Of a stretch of 64,000 nt of DNA, positions 1 through 8,089 are shown piece by piece. Source of the DNA: Pseudooceanicola nanhaiensis DSM 18065 (lineage in GTDB: Bacteria > Pseudomonadota > Alphaproteobacteria > Rhodobacterales > Rhodobacteraceae); the NCBI RefSeq assembly GCF_000688295.1, contig NZ_JHZF01000013.1:248001-312000 (forward strand). Direction: 5' to 3'. A program made the position numbers and the translations under genes. Under the pieces are notes generated by a model. It was not told where the DNA came from. It made no database searches and saw nothing but the letters and a program-made list of their open reading frames with translations. Positions within the stretch are counted from its first letter, which is position 1; each line of letters opens with the position of its first letter.

Positions 1-146
1 CAAAGCTCGGCCATCGCGTCGCCCGCCCGCGCAGCCCTGTTCACGGCGCATTAAGGTTAACGCGCCCCCACTTTCCTCTGGTCAATGTATCCTCGGGGGG
101 CTGAGCCGCAGGCTCAGGAGGGGGGCAGACAGCCCCCCTTCCGACG
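1..146. other. Left-edge non-coding stretch with hairpin repeat
   Basis: I see no convincing gene here. The right part (about 75-143) is a copy of the dispersed intergenic repeat described separately. Read on the minus strand it lies directly downstream of the aminotransferase gene that ends at 147. The first 70 bases may be the upstream region of a gene outside the window; nothing recognisable is present. Confidence 0.5.
75..143 (-). repeat. Intergenic double-hairpin repeat, copy 1
   Basis: Read on the minus strand this copy has a G-run/C-run hairpin, a second hairpin CTGAGCC-TGC-GGCTCAG, a C-run, then a tail like GGATACATTGACCAG and AGGAAAG. Copies 2 to 4 have the same architecture, but their second hairpin has different paired bases (GTCGGCC/GGCCGAC). 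Such a compensatory change suggests that the structure, not the sequence, is conserved. The element directly follows the stop of the minus-strand aminotransferase gene, in the same orientation, so it may act as a 3' end or terminator element. Confidence 0.6.
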
Positions 147-1331
147 TCAGATGCCCGCGTCCACGATCGCCCTGGCGAGCAGCGGCACCGTAGTGCTGTT
201 CAACCCGGCGATGTTCATCCGGCTGTCGCCCACCATGTAGATCCCGTGATCCTTCCGGAGCGTCTCCACCTGCTCCGGCGCGCAGCCGAGGCGCGAGAAC
301 ATGCCGCGGTGCTGGGCGAGGAAGTGGAAGCGGTCGGAGCCGGAGAGCCTCTGGAGCTCGGACGCCAGCTGCTCGCGCAGGCCCAGCATGTTGAGCCGGA
401 CATCCTCGAGCTCGGCCTGCCAATCGGCGCGGAGACCGTCATCCGTGAGGATCGTCGAGACGATCCGCGCTCCGTGGTCCGGCGGGAAGGAATAGTTCTG
501 CCGGTTGAGGAAGGCGAGGTTGCCCTGCGTGGTCCTGCCGAGCCCGCGGTCCTGCGCCACAGCCATCAGCAGGCCCGTGCGCTCGCGGTAGATGCCGAAG
601 TTCTTCGAGCACGACGCCGCGATCAGGCATTCCGGCACGGAGGACGCCACCAGCCGCACCGCGGCCGCGTCCTCGTCCAGACCGTCGCCGAAGCCCTGGT
701 AGGCGATGTCGATCATCGGCAGGGCGCCGGCCTCGGTCAGCCTGGCGACGACGGCCTTCCATTCGGTCAGGTTCAGGTTCGCGCCGGTCGGGTTGTGGCA
801 GCAGCCGTGCAGCAGCACCACGTCGCCCGCCTTGAGCTGGCCGAGGTCTTCCATCATGCCGGCGAAATCGACGCCGCCGGTGCTGCTGTCGAAATAGCGG
901 TAGGAGACGGTCTCGATCCCGAGGTACTTCAGGATCGACAGGTGGTTCGGCCAGGTCGGATCCGAGACGAAGATCCGCGCGCCGGGATTGGCCATCCGGA
1001 TCAGCTCGAACGCCTGCCGGACCGCGCCGGTGCCGCCGGGGGTCGCCACGGCGGAGACCTGGTCGCGGCTCACCGCGTCGCCCAGCACGAGGCCGATCAT
1101 CGCGTCGGCGAACATCGGGTCGCCCGCGAGCCCGGTATAGGCCTTGGTCTCCTGCTCTTCCCAGATCCGCTGCTCGGCGGACTTCACCGCGCGCATCACC
1201 GGGGTGATCCCCTCGGGGTTCTTGTAGACCCCCACGCCGAGGTCGATCTTGTCCTCGCGCGGGTCGGCCTTGTAGGCCTCCATCAGCGCCAGGATCTTGT
1301 CGGCGGGTTGATCTTTCAAGTTCTCGAACAT
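147..1331 (-). CDS. Aromatic/aspartate aminotransferase (class I)
   Basis: A 394-residue pyridoxal-phosphate aminotransferase of the TyrB/AspC family, a cytoplasmic enzyme moving amino groups between aspartate or aromatic amino acids and 2-oxoglutarate. The protein opens MFENLKDQPADKIL, as this family usually does. It carries HNPTGANL (about residues 179-186) and the PLP-lysine motif SCSKNFGIYRER with the Schiff-base lysine at K243. I chose the ATG at 1331 over longer versions because it is the family N-terminus and because it overlaps the stop codon of the upstream sulfurtransferase gene (ATGA), so the two genes form an operon. Substrate preference between aspartate and aromatic amino acids cannot be decided from sequence. 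Confidence 0.93.
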   Translation of the reverse strand: MFENLKDQPADKILALMEAYKADPREDKIDLGVGVYKNPEGITPVMRAVKSAEQRIWEEQETKAYTGLAGDPMFADAMIGLVLGDAVSRDQVSAVATPGGTGAVRQAFELIRMANPGARIFVSDPTWPNHLSILKYLGIETVSYRYFDSSTGGVDFAGMMEDLGQLKAGDVVLLHGCCHNPTGANLNLTEWKAVVARLTEAGALPMIDIAYQGFGDGLDEDAAAVRLVASSVPECLIAASCSKNFGIYRERTGLLMAVAQDRGLGRTTQGNLAFLNRQNYSFPPDHGARIVSTILTDDGLRADWQAELEDVRLNMLGLREQLASELQRLSGSDRFHFLAQHRGMFSRLGCAPEQVETLRKDHGIYMVGDSRMNIAGLNSTTVPLLARAIVDAGI

Positions 1332-2188
1332 CAGGCCTCTCCGGTCGCGACGGGCAGCGTGGGGAAGGCCCCCCACTCGGTCCAGGACCCGTCATAGAGT
1401 GAATGGTCGCGCTTGCCGATCCGTTCCAGGGCAAGCGACAGGAGGGCCGCCGTGATCCCCGAGCCGCAGGTGGTGATCACCGGCTTCTTCAGGTCGACAC
1501 CGGCGGCTTCGAAGATCGACCGCAGCTCGGCCGGGTCCTTCATCGTGCCGTCCTCGTTCAGCAGCGTCGTGTAGGGCACGTTGCGCGATCCGGGGATGTG
1601 CCCGGACCGCAGGCCCTTGCGGGGTTCCTCGACCTCGCCGCGGAAACGGGCGGCGGCGCGGGCGTCGACGATGGCGTAATCGCCGAGCTTCGAGGCGGCA
1701 GAGACCTGCGTGACGTCCTTCACCAGCTGGTTCTGCCGGCGCACGGTCATGTGGCGGTCGCGGATCACCGGCTCCATGTCCTCGACCTCGCGCCCCTCGG
1801 CCTGCCATTTCGGGAAGCCGCCGTCGAGCACCGCGATGTCCTCCTGCCCCATCAGCCGGAACAGCCACCAGACCCGCGCGGCCGAGAACAGCCCGTGGGT
1901 GTCGTAGACCACCACCTGGTGCCCGTCGCCCACGCCCATGGCGCGCAGACGCGACATGAACTTCTCGACGGGGGGCGCCATGTGCGGCAGGTCGGACCGG
2001 CCGTCGCTGACGTCGTCGATGTCGAAGAACCGGGCGCCGGGGATATGCGCCTCCTCGTACTCGGCCCGCGCGTCGCGGCCGGTGCCGGGCAGGAAGGTGG
2101 TCGCGTCCAGCACCCGCAGGTCCGGATCCTTGAGATGCGCGGCCAGCCAGTCGGTGGAAACAAGCGTCTTCGGATCGTCCTCGGCCAT
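1331..2188 (-). CDS. sseA: 3-mercaptopyruvate sulfurtransferase
   Basis: A 285-residue two-domain rhodanese-type enzyme that transfers sulfur from 3-mercaptopyruvate to thiophilic acceptors. The N-terminal inactive rhodanese domain (about 8-135) contains VVVYDTHG. The C-terminal active domain (about 165-280) ends in the active-site loop CGSGITA with the persulfide-forming cysteine at C241; this loop distinguishes mercaptopyruvate from thiosulfate enzymes. The gene leads a two-gene operon with the downstream aminotransferase (ATGA overlap). That pairing makes sense, because aminotransferases of this type convert cysteine to 3-mercaptopyruvate, the substrate of SseA. Confidence 0.92.
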   Translation of the reverse strand: MAEDDPKTLVSTDWLAAHLKDPDLRVLDATTFLPGTGRDARAEYEEAHIPGARFFDIDDVSDGRSDLPHMAPPVEKFMSRLRAMGVGDGHQVVVYDTHGLFSAARVWWLFRLMGQEDIAVLDGGFPKWQAEGREVEDMEPVIRDRHMTVRRQNQLVKDVTQVSAASKLGDYAIVDARAAARFRGEVEEPRKGLRSGHIPGSRNVPYTTLLNEDGTMKDPAELRSIFEAAGVDLKKPVITTCGSGITAALLSLALERIGKRDHSLYDGSWTEWGAFPTLPVATGEA

Positions 2189-2323
2189 CCTCTTCCCTTT
2201 CGATAAGGCGGGTCCTGCCTAGCGCCGCGCCGCCTGAGTGGCAAGTGTCATGGGGGGCTTCGCAGGAACCTGCGCCCCCGGCGCGCGGTTGAGCCGGGGA
2301 CCGGGAACAGGAGACAGGCGCCC

Positions 2324-3721
2324 ATGGCGAAGGAATGCGACGTGGCGGTGATCGGCGCCGGAACGGCGGGGCTGGCCGCGGAACGCAAGGCGCGCGCCTG
2401 CGGCGCCGCCACCGTGCTGATCGACCCGGAGTTCTCGGGCACCACCTGCGCGACGGTCGGCTGCATGCCCTCGAAGCTCCTGATCGCGGCCGCGGGGGTG
2501 GCGCATGGCGTCGCCGGGGCCGGGGAATTCGGCATCCGGGCCAGCCACAGCATCGACGGCGCGGCGGTGATGCAACGGGTCCGGCGCTTCCGGGACGAGT
2601 TCGCGCAGGGCGTGCGGGACCAGATCGCGGATCTGCCGAACGGCGTGGCGCGGCGCGGGCGCGCCCGCTTCACCGCCCCGGGCGAGCTGGAGCTGGACAA
2701 TGGCGAGCGGATCCGCGCGAAGGCCGTCGTGCTCGCCACCGGCAGCGCGCCCAGCCTGCCCGGCCCGTTCCGCGATCTCGGGGACCTCGTTCTCACCAAC
2801 CGCGACGTCTTCGAGCTGGAAGACCTGCCCGAAAGCCTCGGCGTGATCGGCGCGGGCCCCATCGGGTCGGAACTGGCGCAGGCCTTCGCCCGGCTCGGCG
2901 TGCGGGTCGAGGTGTTCGACCGCGGCGAGACCCTCGCCGGGCTGCCGCCGGAAAGCAGCGCCCATCTGCGCCGCCTGCTGGAGCGCGAGATGGCGCTCCA
3001 CCTCGGGGTCGATCCGAAAGTCGAGGCGCTCGGATCCGAGGTGCAGGTCAGCATCGACGGGCACAGCGCGCGGTTCGAGCGTCTGCTCGTCGCCACCGGG
3101 CGGCCGCCGCAGCTGGACGGGCTGGACCTGCAGGCGGCGGGGATCCGGGTCGAAAAGGGCGGGATGCCGCATGTCGATCCGCAGACGCTGCAGGTCGGCA
3201 CCACGGCGGTCTTCCTGGTCGGGGACGCGAACGGCGACCGGCCCCTGCTGCACGAGGCCTCGGACGAGGGCGCCATCGCCGGGCACAACGCCGCGCATTT
3301 CCCCGAGCTCTCGATCGCCCGTCGCAAGCTGCCGATGGCGGTCACCTTCACCCGCCCCTCGGCCGCGGTCATCGGCACGATCCCGGACGGGCGCGACGAC
3401 CTCGTCACCGGCTGCGCCGATTACGCCGACCAGGGCCGCGCCCGGGTCGAGGGGCGCGCGGGCGGGCTGCTGCGGCTGCACGCGCAGAAGGCGACGGGGC
3501 GGCTCGTCGGGGCCGACCTCTGCATCCCGGACGGGGAGCATATCGCCCATCTGCTGGCCTGGACCATCTCGCGCGGGACCAGCGTCAGCGATGCGCTGAA
3601 CCTGCCGTTCTATCACCCGACGACCGAGGAGGGGATCAAGCCCGCCCTCCGCGAGCTCTGTGCGAAGATCGACCGCGTGCCGGCCTGGGACGAGGACGAG
3701 GGCAACCCGCCCGGCCACTGA
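2324..3721 (+). CDS. Dihydrolipoyl dehydrogenase-like flavoprotein
   Basis: A 465-residue pyridine-nucleotide disulfide oxidoreductase. It has an N-terminal FAD dinucleotide-binding motif VIGAGTAG (residues 9-16), the redox-active disulfide loop TTCATVGCMPSK (C42 and C47), and a central NAD(P) motif VIGAGPIGSE. The C-terminal dimerisation domain contains HPTTEEG, which corresponds to the HPTxxE catalytic dyad of lipoamide dehydrogenases. The gene stands alone, away from 2-oxoacid dehydrogenase subunits, so a general dithiol or quinone reductase role is as plausible as E3 service to a complex. The motifs fix the superfamily; the exact substrate is unknown. Confidence 0.85.
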   Translation: MAKECDVAVIGAGTAGLAAERKARACGAATVLIDPEFSGTTCATVGCMPSKLLIAAAGVAHGVAGAGEFGIRASHSIDGAAVMQRVRRFRDEFAQGVRDQIADLPNGVARRGRARFTAPGELELDNGERIRAKAVVLATGSAPSLPGPFRDLGDLVLTNRDVFELEDLPESLGVIGAGPIGSELAQAFARLGVRVEVFDRGETLAGLPPESSAHLRRLLEREMALHLGVDPKVEALGSEVQVSIDGHSARFERLLVATGRPPQLDGLDLQAAGIRVEKGGMPHVDPQTLQVGTTAVFLVGDANGDRPLLHEASDEGAIAGHNAAHFPELSIARRKLPMAVTFTRPSAAVIGTIPDGRDDLVTGCADYADQGRARVEGRAGGLLRLHAQKATGRLVGADLCIPDGEHIAHLLAWTISRGTSVSDALNLPFYHPTTEEGIKPALRELCAKIDRVPAWDEDEGNPPGH

Positions 3722-3794
3722 GCAATGCGCAATATCCGGGTCGCCCGGCCCCGCGCCGCCCGTTAGATTGGTGGCGTGAACGGAGGGCCGGACC

Positions 3795-4637
3795 ATGCGC
3801 CATGAACAGCTCGAACAGGGGTATCACTACCAGGTCATGCGCCGGGCGCTCGACCTGATCGACGCGGCCGAGGGCACGATCCCGCTCGACGATCTGGCGG
3901 CGCAGATGGGCATGTCGCCCGCGCATTTCCAGCGGCTGTTCTCGGCCTGGGTCGGGGTCTCTCCGAAGCGCTACCAGCAGTATCTCGCCCTCGGTCATGC
4001 CAAGGCGCTCCTGGCGGAGCGTTTCACCACGCTCGAGACGGCGCATAACGCGGGCCTGACCGGCACCGGGCGGCTGCACGATCTCTTCATCCGGTGGGAG
4101 GCGATGAGCCCCGGCGATTTCGCCCGCGCGGGCGAGGGTCTGACGATCCGGTGGGACCACATAGACAGCCCCTTCGGCGAGGCGCTGGTGATGGGCACCG
4201 ACCGCGGCATCTGCGGCATCGCATTCACCGCCGAGACCGGGCAGGCGGCGGCGATGGCCGACATGACGGCGCGCTGGCCCAGGGCCAGCTTCGTCGAGGC
4301 ACCGGGCGCGTTGTCGGACTGGGCTCGGGCGGCCTTCGCCCAGGCGGGCGAGACGCGGCTGCACATGCTTGGCGCGCCGTTCCAGATCAAGGTCTGGGAG
4401 GCGCTGCTGCAGGTCCCCTCGGGCCATGTCACGACCTATTCCGAGATCGCCGGCGCCATCGGGCGGCCCCGCGCCGTGCGCGCCGTCGGCACCGCCGTGG
4501 GGCGCAACCCGGTCAGCTTCCTGATCCCCTGCCACCGCGCGATCCGCAAGAGCGGGGGCCTCGGCGGGTACCATTGGGGCCTGCCCGTGAAGCGCACGAT
4601 CCTCGCCTGGGAGGCGGCGCGCGAGGACGCCATGTGA
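3795..4637 (+). CDS. AraC-type HTH fused to O6-methylguanine-DNA methyltransferase
   Basis: A 280-residue two-domain protein. Residues about 10-110 form an AraC-type double helix-turn-helix, with the SPAHFQRLFSAWVGVSPKRY signature. Residues about 115-278 form an alkyltransferase domain with the active-site motif IPCHRAI and the alkyl-accepting cysteine C246. It repairs O6-alkylguanine by irreversible transfer to that cysteine. Unlike E. coli Ada (about 354 residues) it lacks the N-terminal zinc/cysteine domain that senses methylphosphotriesters, so the usual Ada switch is missing. How, or whether, the HTH part regulates transcription is open. Confidence 0.9.
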   Translation: MRHEQLEQGYHYQVMRRALDLIDAAEGTIPLDDLAAQMGMSPAHFQRLFSAWVGVSPKRYQQYLALGHAKALLAERFTTLETAHNAGLTGTGRLHDLFIRWEAMSPGDFARAGEGLTIRWDHIDSPFGEALVMGTDRGICGIAFTAETGQAAAMADMTARWPRASFVEAPGALSDWARAAFAQAGETRLHMLGAPFQIKVWEALLQVPSGHVTTYSEIAGAIGRPRAVRAVGTAVGRNPVSFLIPCHRAIRKSGGLGGYHWGLPVKRTILAWEAAREDAM

Positions 4638-4751
4638 TCACGCAGATGTGGGCGGAATCCTGCTTACGCCCGTGCGATGCTGCGTTAGGCATGGCGCGTG
4701 CTTTGGTATAAGCATCGCCAAACAGAGCAATTCCCACCCGAGGGGCAGACA

Positions 4752-5393
4752 ATGACACTCAAGATTTCCACGAAATTCGCCATGGTGGGCCTCGCCGCCC
4801 TGACGCTTGCCGCGTGCGAGAACCCCGATGACGGCTACCGCAACACCCGGCAGGGTGTCGGCGTGGGCGCCCTCGTCGGCGCGGCCACCGGCGCGATCAT
4901 CGGCGGCGACGCCAAGGGCGCGGCCATCGGCGGCATCGTCGGCGGCTCGGCCGGCGCGCTCTACGGCGGCTACCTCGACAAGCAGGAAGCCGAACTTCGC
5001 GGCTCGCTGAACAACGCGCAGATCGTGAACACCGGCGACCGCCTGGTCGTGACGATGCCGCAGGACATCCTGTTCGCCACCGACAGCGCGACGCTGAACC
5101 CGGGCCAGACCTCGGACCTCTACACGGTCGCGACCTCGCTGAACAAATACCCGGCGTCGAACGTGCAGGTGATCGGTCACACCGACAACACCGGCGCCGC
5201 GGCCTACAACCAGAGCCTTTCGGAGCGCCGGGCCCAGTCCGTGGCCTACACGCTGGTTTCGGGCGGCGTGTCCCAGCAGCGGATCACCTCGATCGGCCGT
5301 GGCGAGGATCAGCCCCGCGCGACCAACCAGACCGCCGATGGCCGCGCGCAGAACCGCCGCGTGGAAATCGTCATCATCCCGACGCAGCGCTGA
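4752..5393 (+). CDS. OmpA-family lipoprotein with glycine zipper
   Basis: A 213-residue cell-envelope lipoprotein. It has a short signal peptide with the lipobox LAAC (lipidated cysteine C22), then a glycine-zipper segment (about residues 36-75) rich in GxxxG spacing, then a C-terminal OmpA-like peptidoglycan-binding domain (about 95-213) with GHTDNTGAAAYN and LSERRAQSV. It probably anchors outer membrane and peptidoglycan, like YiaD/Pal-type proteins. The ATG at 4752 was chosen because the signal peptide begins there; an in-frame start 54 bases upstream would add a charged tail before it. A strong stem-loop terminator follows at 5421. Confidence 0.92.
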   Translation: MTLKISTKFAMVGLAALTLAACENPDDGYRNTRQGVGVGALVGAATGAIIGGDAKGAAIGGIVGGSAGALYGGYLDKQEAELRGSLNNAQIVNTGDRLVVTMPQDILFATDSATLNPGQTSDLYTVATSLNKYPASNVQVIGHTDNTGAAAYNQSLSERRAQSVAYTLVSGGVSQQRITSIGRGEDQPRATNQTADGRAQNRRVEIVIIPTQR

Positions 5394-5420
5394 TCGCGCC
5401 AGCGACGGAAACACACTGGA

Positions 5421-5446
5421 CGGAGCCGGCACCCCCGGCTCCGTTT
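5421..5446 (+). terminator. Rho-independent terminator after OmpA-family gene
   Basis: A perfect 9-base-pair stem (CGGAGCCGG at 5421-5429 with CCGGCTCCG at 5435-5443), a 5-base loop and a short T run directly after it. It lies 28 bases past the stop of the lipoprotein gene. Confidence 0.8.
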
Positions 5447-5493
5447 CGCGTTTCCGGCTTCCCCCTCCCGCCGCAGCGCGCTACCGATCGGGC

Positions 5494-5904
5494 ATGAGAC
5501 AGATGCCCCGCCTTGCCGCGCTGGCCGTCGTCCTGCGGGGCGATGAGGTCCTGCTCGTCCGCCGCAGGAACGAACCCGATGCGGGCCTCTGGGGCTTTCC
5601 CGGCGGTCATGTCGAACCCGGCGAGACCGTGGGCGCCGCCGCCGCCCGGGAACTGCTCGAGGAGACCGGGGTCGAGGCCCTTCCCCGCGGCACCATCGAC
5701 ACGCTCGACATCATCCTGCGCGAGGACGGCGTGCTCAGGCATCACTTCCTGCTGGTCGCGGTGCGCTGCGATTATGCCGCCGGGACGCCGCGCGGCGCCG
5801 ACGACGTGCACGAGGCCGCATGGGTGCCGGTGGCGGAGGTCATGGCCCGCGCCCGCCCGCTCAGCGAGGACGTGGACACGATCGTCGCGAAGGCGCGGGC
5901 CTAG
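5494..5904 (+). CDS. Nudix hydrolase
   Basis: A 136-residue single-domain protein with a complete Nudix box, GGHVEPGETVG followed by ARELLEETGV (residues 37-60), matching Gx5Ex7REUxEExGU. Such enzymes hydrolyse nucleoside diphosphates linked to another group, using the glutamates to bind magnesium. The RRRNEP and GLWGFPGG segments before the box resemble MutT / ADP-ribose-pyrophosphatase-like members, but the substrate cannot be assigned. The ATG at 5494 gives the normal Nudix N-terminus and avoids running back through the terminator of the upstream gene. Confidence 0.9.
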   Translation: MRQMPRLAALAVVLRGDEVLLVRRRNEPDAGLWGFPGGHVEPGETVGAAAARELLEETGVEALPRGTIDTLDIILREDGVLRHHFLLVAVRCDYAAGTPRGADDVHEAAWVPVAEVMARARPLSEDVDTIVAKARA

Positions 5905-6082
5905 CCGGCGCTGCGGACCGCCCCGCGCTCCGTGGAGAGCCGCATCCGGAGGTCGGCAAGCGCCATCATCCCGGTCATGCGCCCGGTTTTGCCGGTCAGG
6001 GGCTCCCCGCCGGTCGCACCCGTCCGCGATGTCTGCCTTCATGATACGGGATCTGCCCCGGTGGCAGTGCCGTGACCCGGCG

Positions 6083-6916
6083 TCACTGGTCGGTATGGGC
6101 GGCGACGATCTCGACCAGAGAGGGCAGCACCTCGTCCGGCAGCTCATGGCCCAGACCCGGGATCGACAGGAACCGCGCCACCGCGATCCCTTCGGCCAGC
6201 GCCCGGCCGTTGTCGGGCGGCAGCACCGGGTCGGCGGCGCCGTGGATGACCAGCACCGGCTGGCGGATCGCGCGGAAACGCCCGGTCCAGTCGCCGCGCA
6301 GCCCGATGGTCGCGTGGTTGAACATCGAGGGCAGATGCGGCGAGCGGGCCATCACCGCGCGGATCCGGGCGCGGGCGCCCGCGGCGTCGAATGTGGTGCC
6401 GGCGCTGAGGCGGTCGATGGTGAAGAGAAATTCCTCGACCGCCGCGCCGTCGGTCCAGTCGAGCCGGCCGAGCTGTCCGAAATGGTCCAGCAGCTCGGGC
6501 CGGATGTGCGGCAGCGGTTCGCCCTCCCAGCCCAGCGGCTCCGAGGCGAGGAGCGTCAGGCTCGCGACCCGCTCGGGCGCCACCAGCGCCACCATCTGCG
6601 CGAGGTAGCCGCCCAGCGACATGCCGACGATATGCGCCGATGCGATCCCGTAGCCGTCGAGCACGGCGAGCAGGTCGTCGGCCATGTCCTCCCCGTCATA
6701 GGCGCCGCGGCCGAGCGGCACGCAGGTCGACAGCCCGGTGTCGCGGTGGTCGTAGCGGATCACGTGGCGCGCGCGATGCGACAGCGTCTCGCAGAACGTG
6801 GCGGGCCAGCCCAGCATCGAGGCGGTCGCGCCCATGACCAGCACGACCGCGGGATCGGCAGGGTCGCCGAAGGCTTCGGTCGCGATTTCAATGCCCTGTG
6901 ACTGGACTATTTTCAT
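6083..6916 (-). CDS. Alpha/beta hydrolase
   Basis: A 277-residue alpha/beta-hydrolase-fold enzyme, probably a cytoplasmic esterase or lactonase. Seen: an oxyanion-region segment VLVMGATASM near residues 25-34, the nucleophile elbow GMSLGG with serine S100, a late acid loop HGAADPVLPP, and the catalytic histidine in PGLGHELP close to the C-terminus. The start at 6916 (MKIVQSQGIE) is preferred because upstream in-frame codons would run through the terminator of the neighbouring operon. It is in the same orientation as the fad operon but separated from it by that terminator. Natural substrate unknown. Confidence 0.88.
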   Translation of the reverse strand: MKIVQSQGIEIATEAFGDPADPAVVLVMGATASMLGWPATFCETLSHRARHVIRYDHRDTGLSTCVPLGRGAYDGEDMADDLLAVLDGYGIASAHIVGMSLGGYLAQMVALVAPERVASLTLLASEPLGWEGEPLPHIRPELLDHFGQLGRLDWTDGAAVEEFLFTIDRLSAGTTFDAAGARARIRAVMARSPHLPSMFNHATIGLRGDWTGRFRAIRQPVLVIHGAADPVLPPDNGRALAEGIAVARFLSIPGLGHELPDEVLPSLVEIVAAHTDQ

Positions 6917-6970
6917 GCTGGTCCCGGGATGTGACGGTACTGCGTGGCATGGCGCTGACGCCACGGCAAG

Positions 6971-6996
6971 AAAAAACCCCGCGCCGGGGCGCGGGG
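6971..6996 (-). terminator. Rho-independent terminator of the fad operon
   Basis: On the minus strand an 8-base-pair stem CCCCGCGC/GCGCGGGG with a 4-base loop is followed directly by TTTTTT (the A run at 6971-6976 on the plus strand). It lies 26 bases past the last gene of the minus-strand beta-oxidation operon. Confidence 0.9.
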
Positions 6997-7021
6997 TCAC
7001 GTCTTTCCGCCGATCGTCGGT

Positions 7022-8086
7022 TCAGGCGGCGGAGGCCACCTTGGCCAGCTGGTAGTCGGTGTCGCCCAGCTGCGCGTCGATCATGATGATCCGCTTGGCG
7101 TAATGCGAGCCGGGGTATTCCCAGGTCATCGCGATGCCGCCGTGCATCTGGATCGCCTCTTCGGCGACCAGCCGTCCGGCGCGGCCGATGAGGTTCTTCG
7201 CCATGGCGCAGAACTTCGTCGCATCCTCGCCGTTCAGCTCGGAGGCCGCCTTGATGACGATCGAGCGCGACTGCTCGATCTCGGTCAGCATGTCCACCGC
7301 GCGGTGCTGCAGCGCCTGGAACGAGCCGATGGCACGGCCGAACTGCTTGCGCTGCTTGAGGTAGTCGACGGTCATCGCGTGGAGCACTTCCATCGCGCCG
7401 ACAGCTTCCGAGCAGAGCGCCACGATCCCCGCGTTCACCGCGTCCTGGATCGCCGCTTCGGCATCCGCCAGCACCAGCTCGGCGGGCGTCCCGTCGAGCA
7501 GCACCTCGGCCGCGCCGCCGCCGTCCATCATGCCGTAGCCGGTGACGTCGGCATCGGCCGCCTTCACGCTGAGCACCGCGAGCTTGCCGTCGAGCTTGGC
7601 CGCGACGAGGATCACCTCGGCCGCCTGCCCGCCGTAGACCGCGCTCTTGCGGCCCGTCACGGTGTAGCCGTCGCCCGACTTCTGCGCCTCGGTCTTGATG
7701 AAGCTCAGGTCATAGGGCGCCTCGATCTCGCCCAGCCCCACGGCGTATCTCACGGCACCCGAGAGCAGCGCCTCCTGGTCCGCATCGGTGTGCGACAGGA
7801 TCCGCGAGGCCAGCAGCGCGCCCAGCACGGGCTCGGGGCAGATCACGCGGCCCATGGCCTCGAACACCACGGAGATGTCGAAGCCGGAGCCGCCGAAGCC
7901 GCCCTTGTCCTCCGACGCCAGCGCGAAGAGCGCGCCGAGCTCCGCGATCCCGTCCCAGAGGGCCGGGTCGTGGTAGGGCTCCGCATAGGCCACCTTGGTG
8001 CGGTGCTCCACGGGGTACTTGTCAGCCAGGAAACGGTTCAGGCTGTCCGACAGCATCTGCCGGTCTTCGGTCAGGTCAAAGTCCAT
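7022..8086 (-). CDS. Acyl-CoA dehydrogenase (short partner)
   Basis: A 354-residue FAD-dependent acyl-CoA dehydrogenase, last gene of a three-gene beta-oxidation operon. It starts MDFDLTEDRQMLSDS, a typical helical N-terminal domain, and ends with the C-terminal four-helix motif EAIQMHGGIAMT. At 354 residues it is shorter than the usual 380-400. The gene begins 3 bases after the stop of the longer dehydrogenase gene upstream. Adjacent long and short acyl-CoA dehydrogenase genes are known, in steroid side-chain degraders, to form mixed heterotetramers; that arrangement is an inference here. Confidence 0.9.
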   Translation of the reverse strand: MDFDLTEDRQMLSDSLNRFLADKYPVEHRTKVAYAEPYHDPALWDGIAELGALFALASEDKGGFGGSGFDISVVFEAMGRVICPEPVLGALLASRILSHTDADQEALLSGAVRYAVGLGEIEAPYDLSFIKTEAQKSGDGYTVTGRKSAVYGGQAAEVILVAAKLDGKLAVLSVKAADADVTGYGMMDGGGAAEVLLDGTPAELVLADAEAAIQDAVNAGIVALCSEAVGAMEVLHAMTVDYLKQRKQFGRAIGSFQALQHRAVDMLTEIEQSRSIVIKAASELNGEDATKFCAMAKNLIGRAGRLVAEEAIQMHGGIAMTWEYPGSHYAKRIIMIDAQLGDTDYQLAKVASAA

Positions 8087-8089
8087 AAA

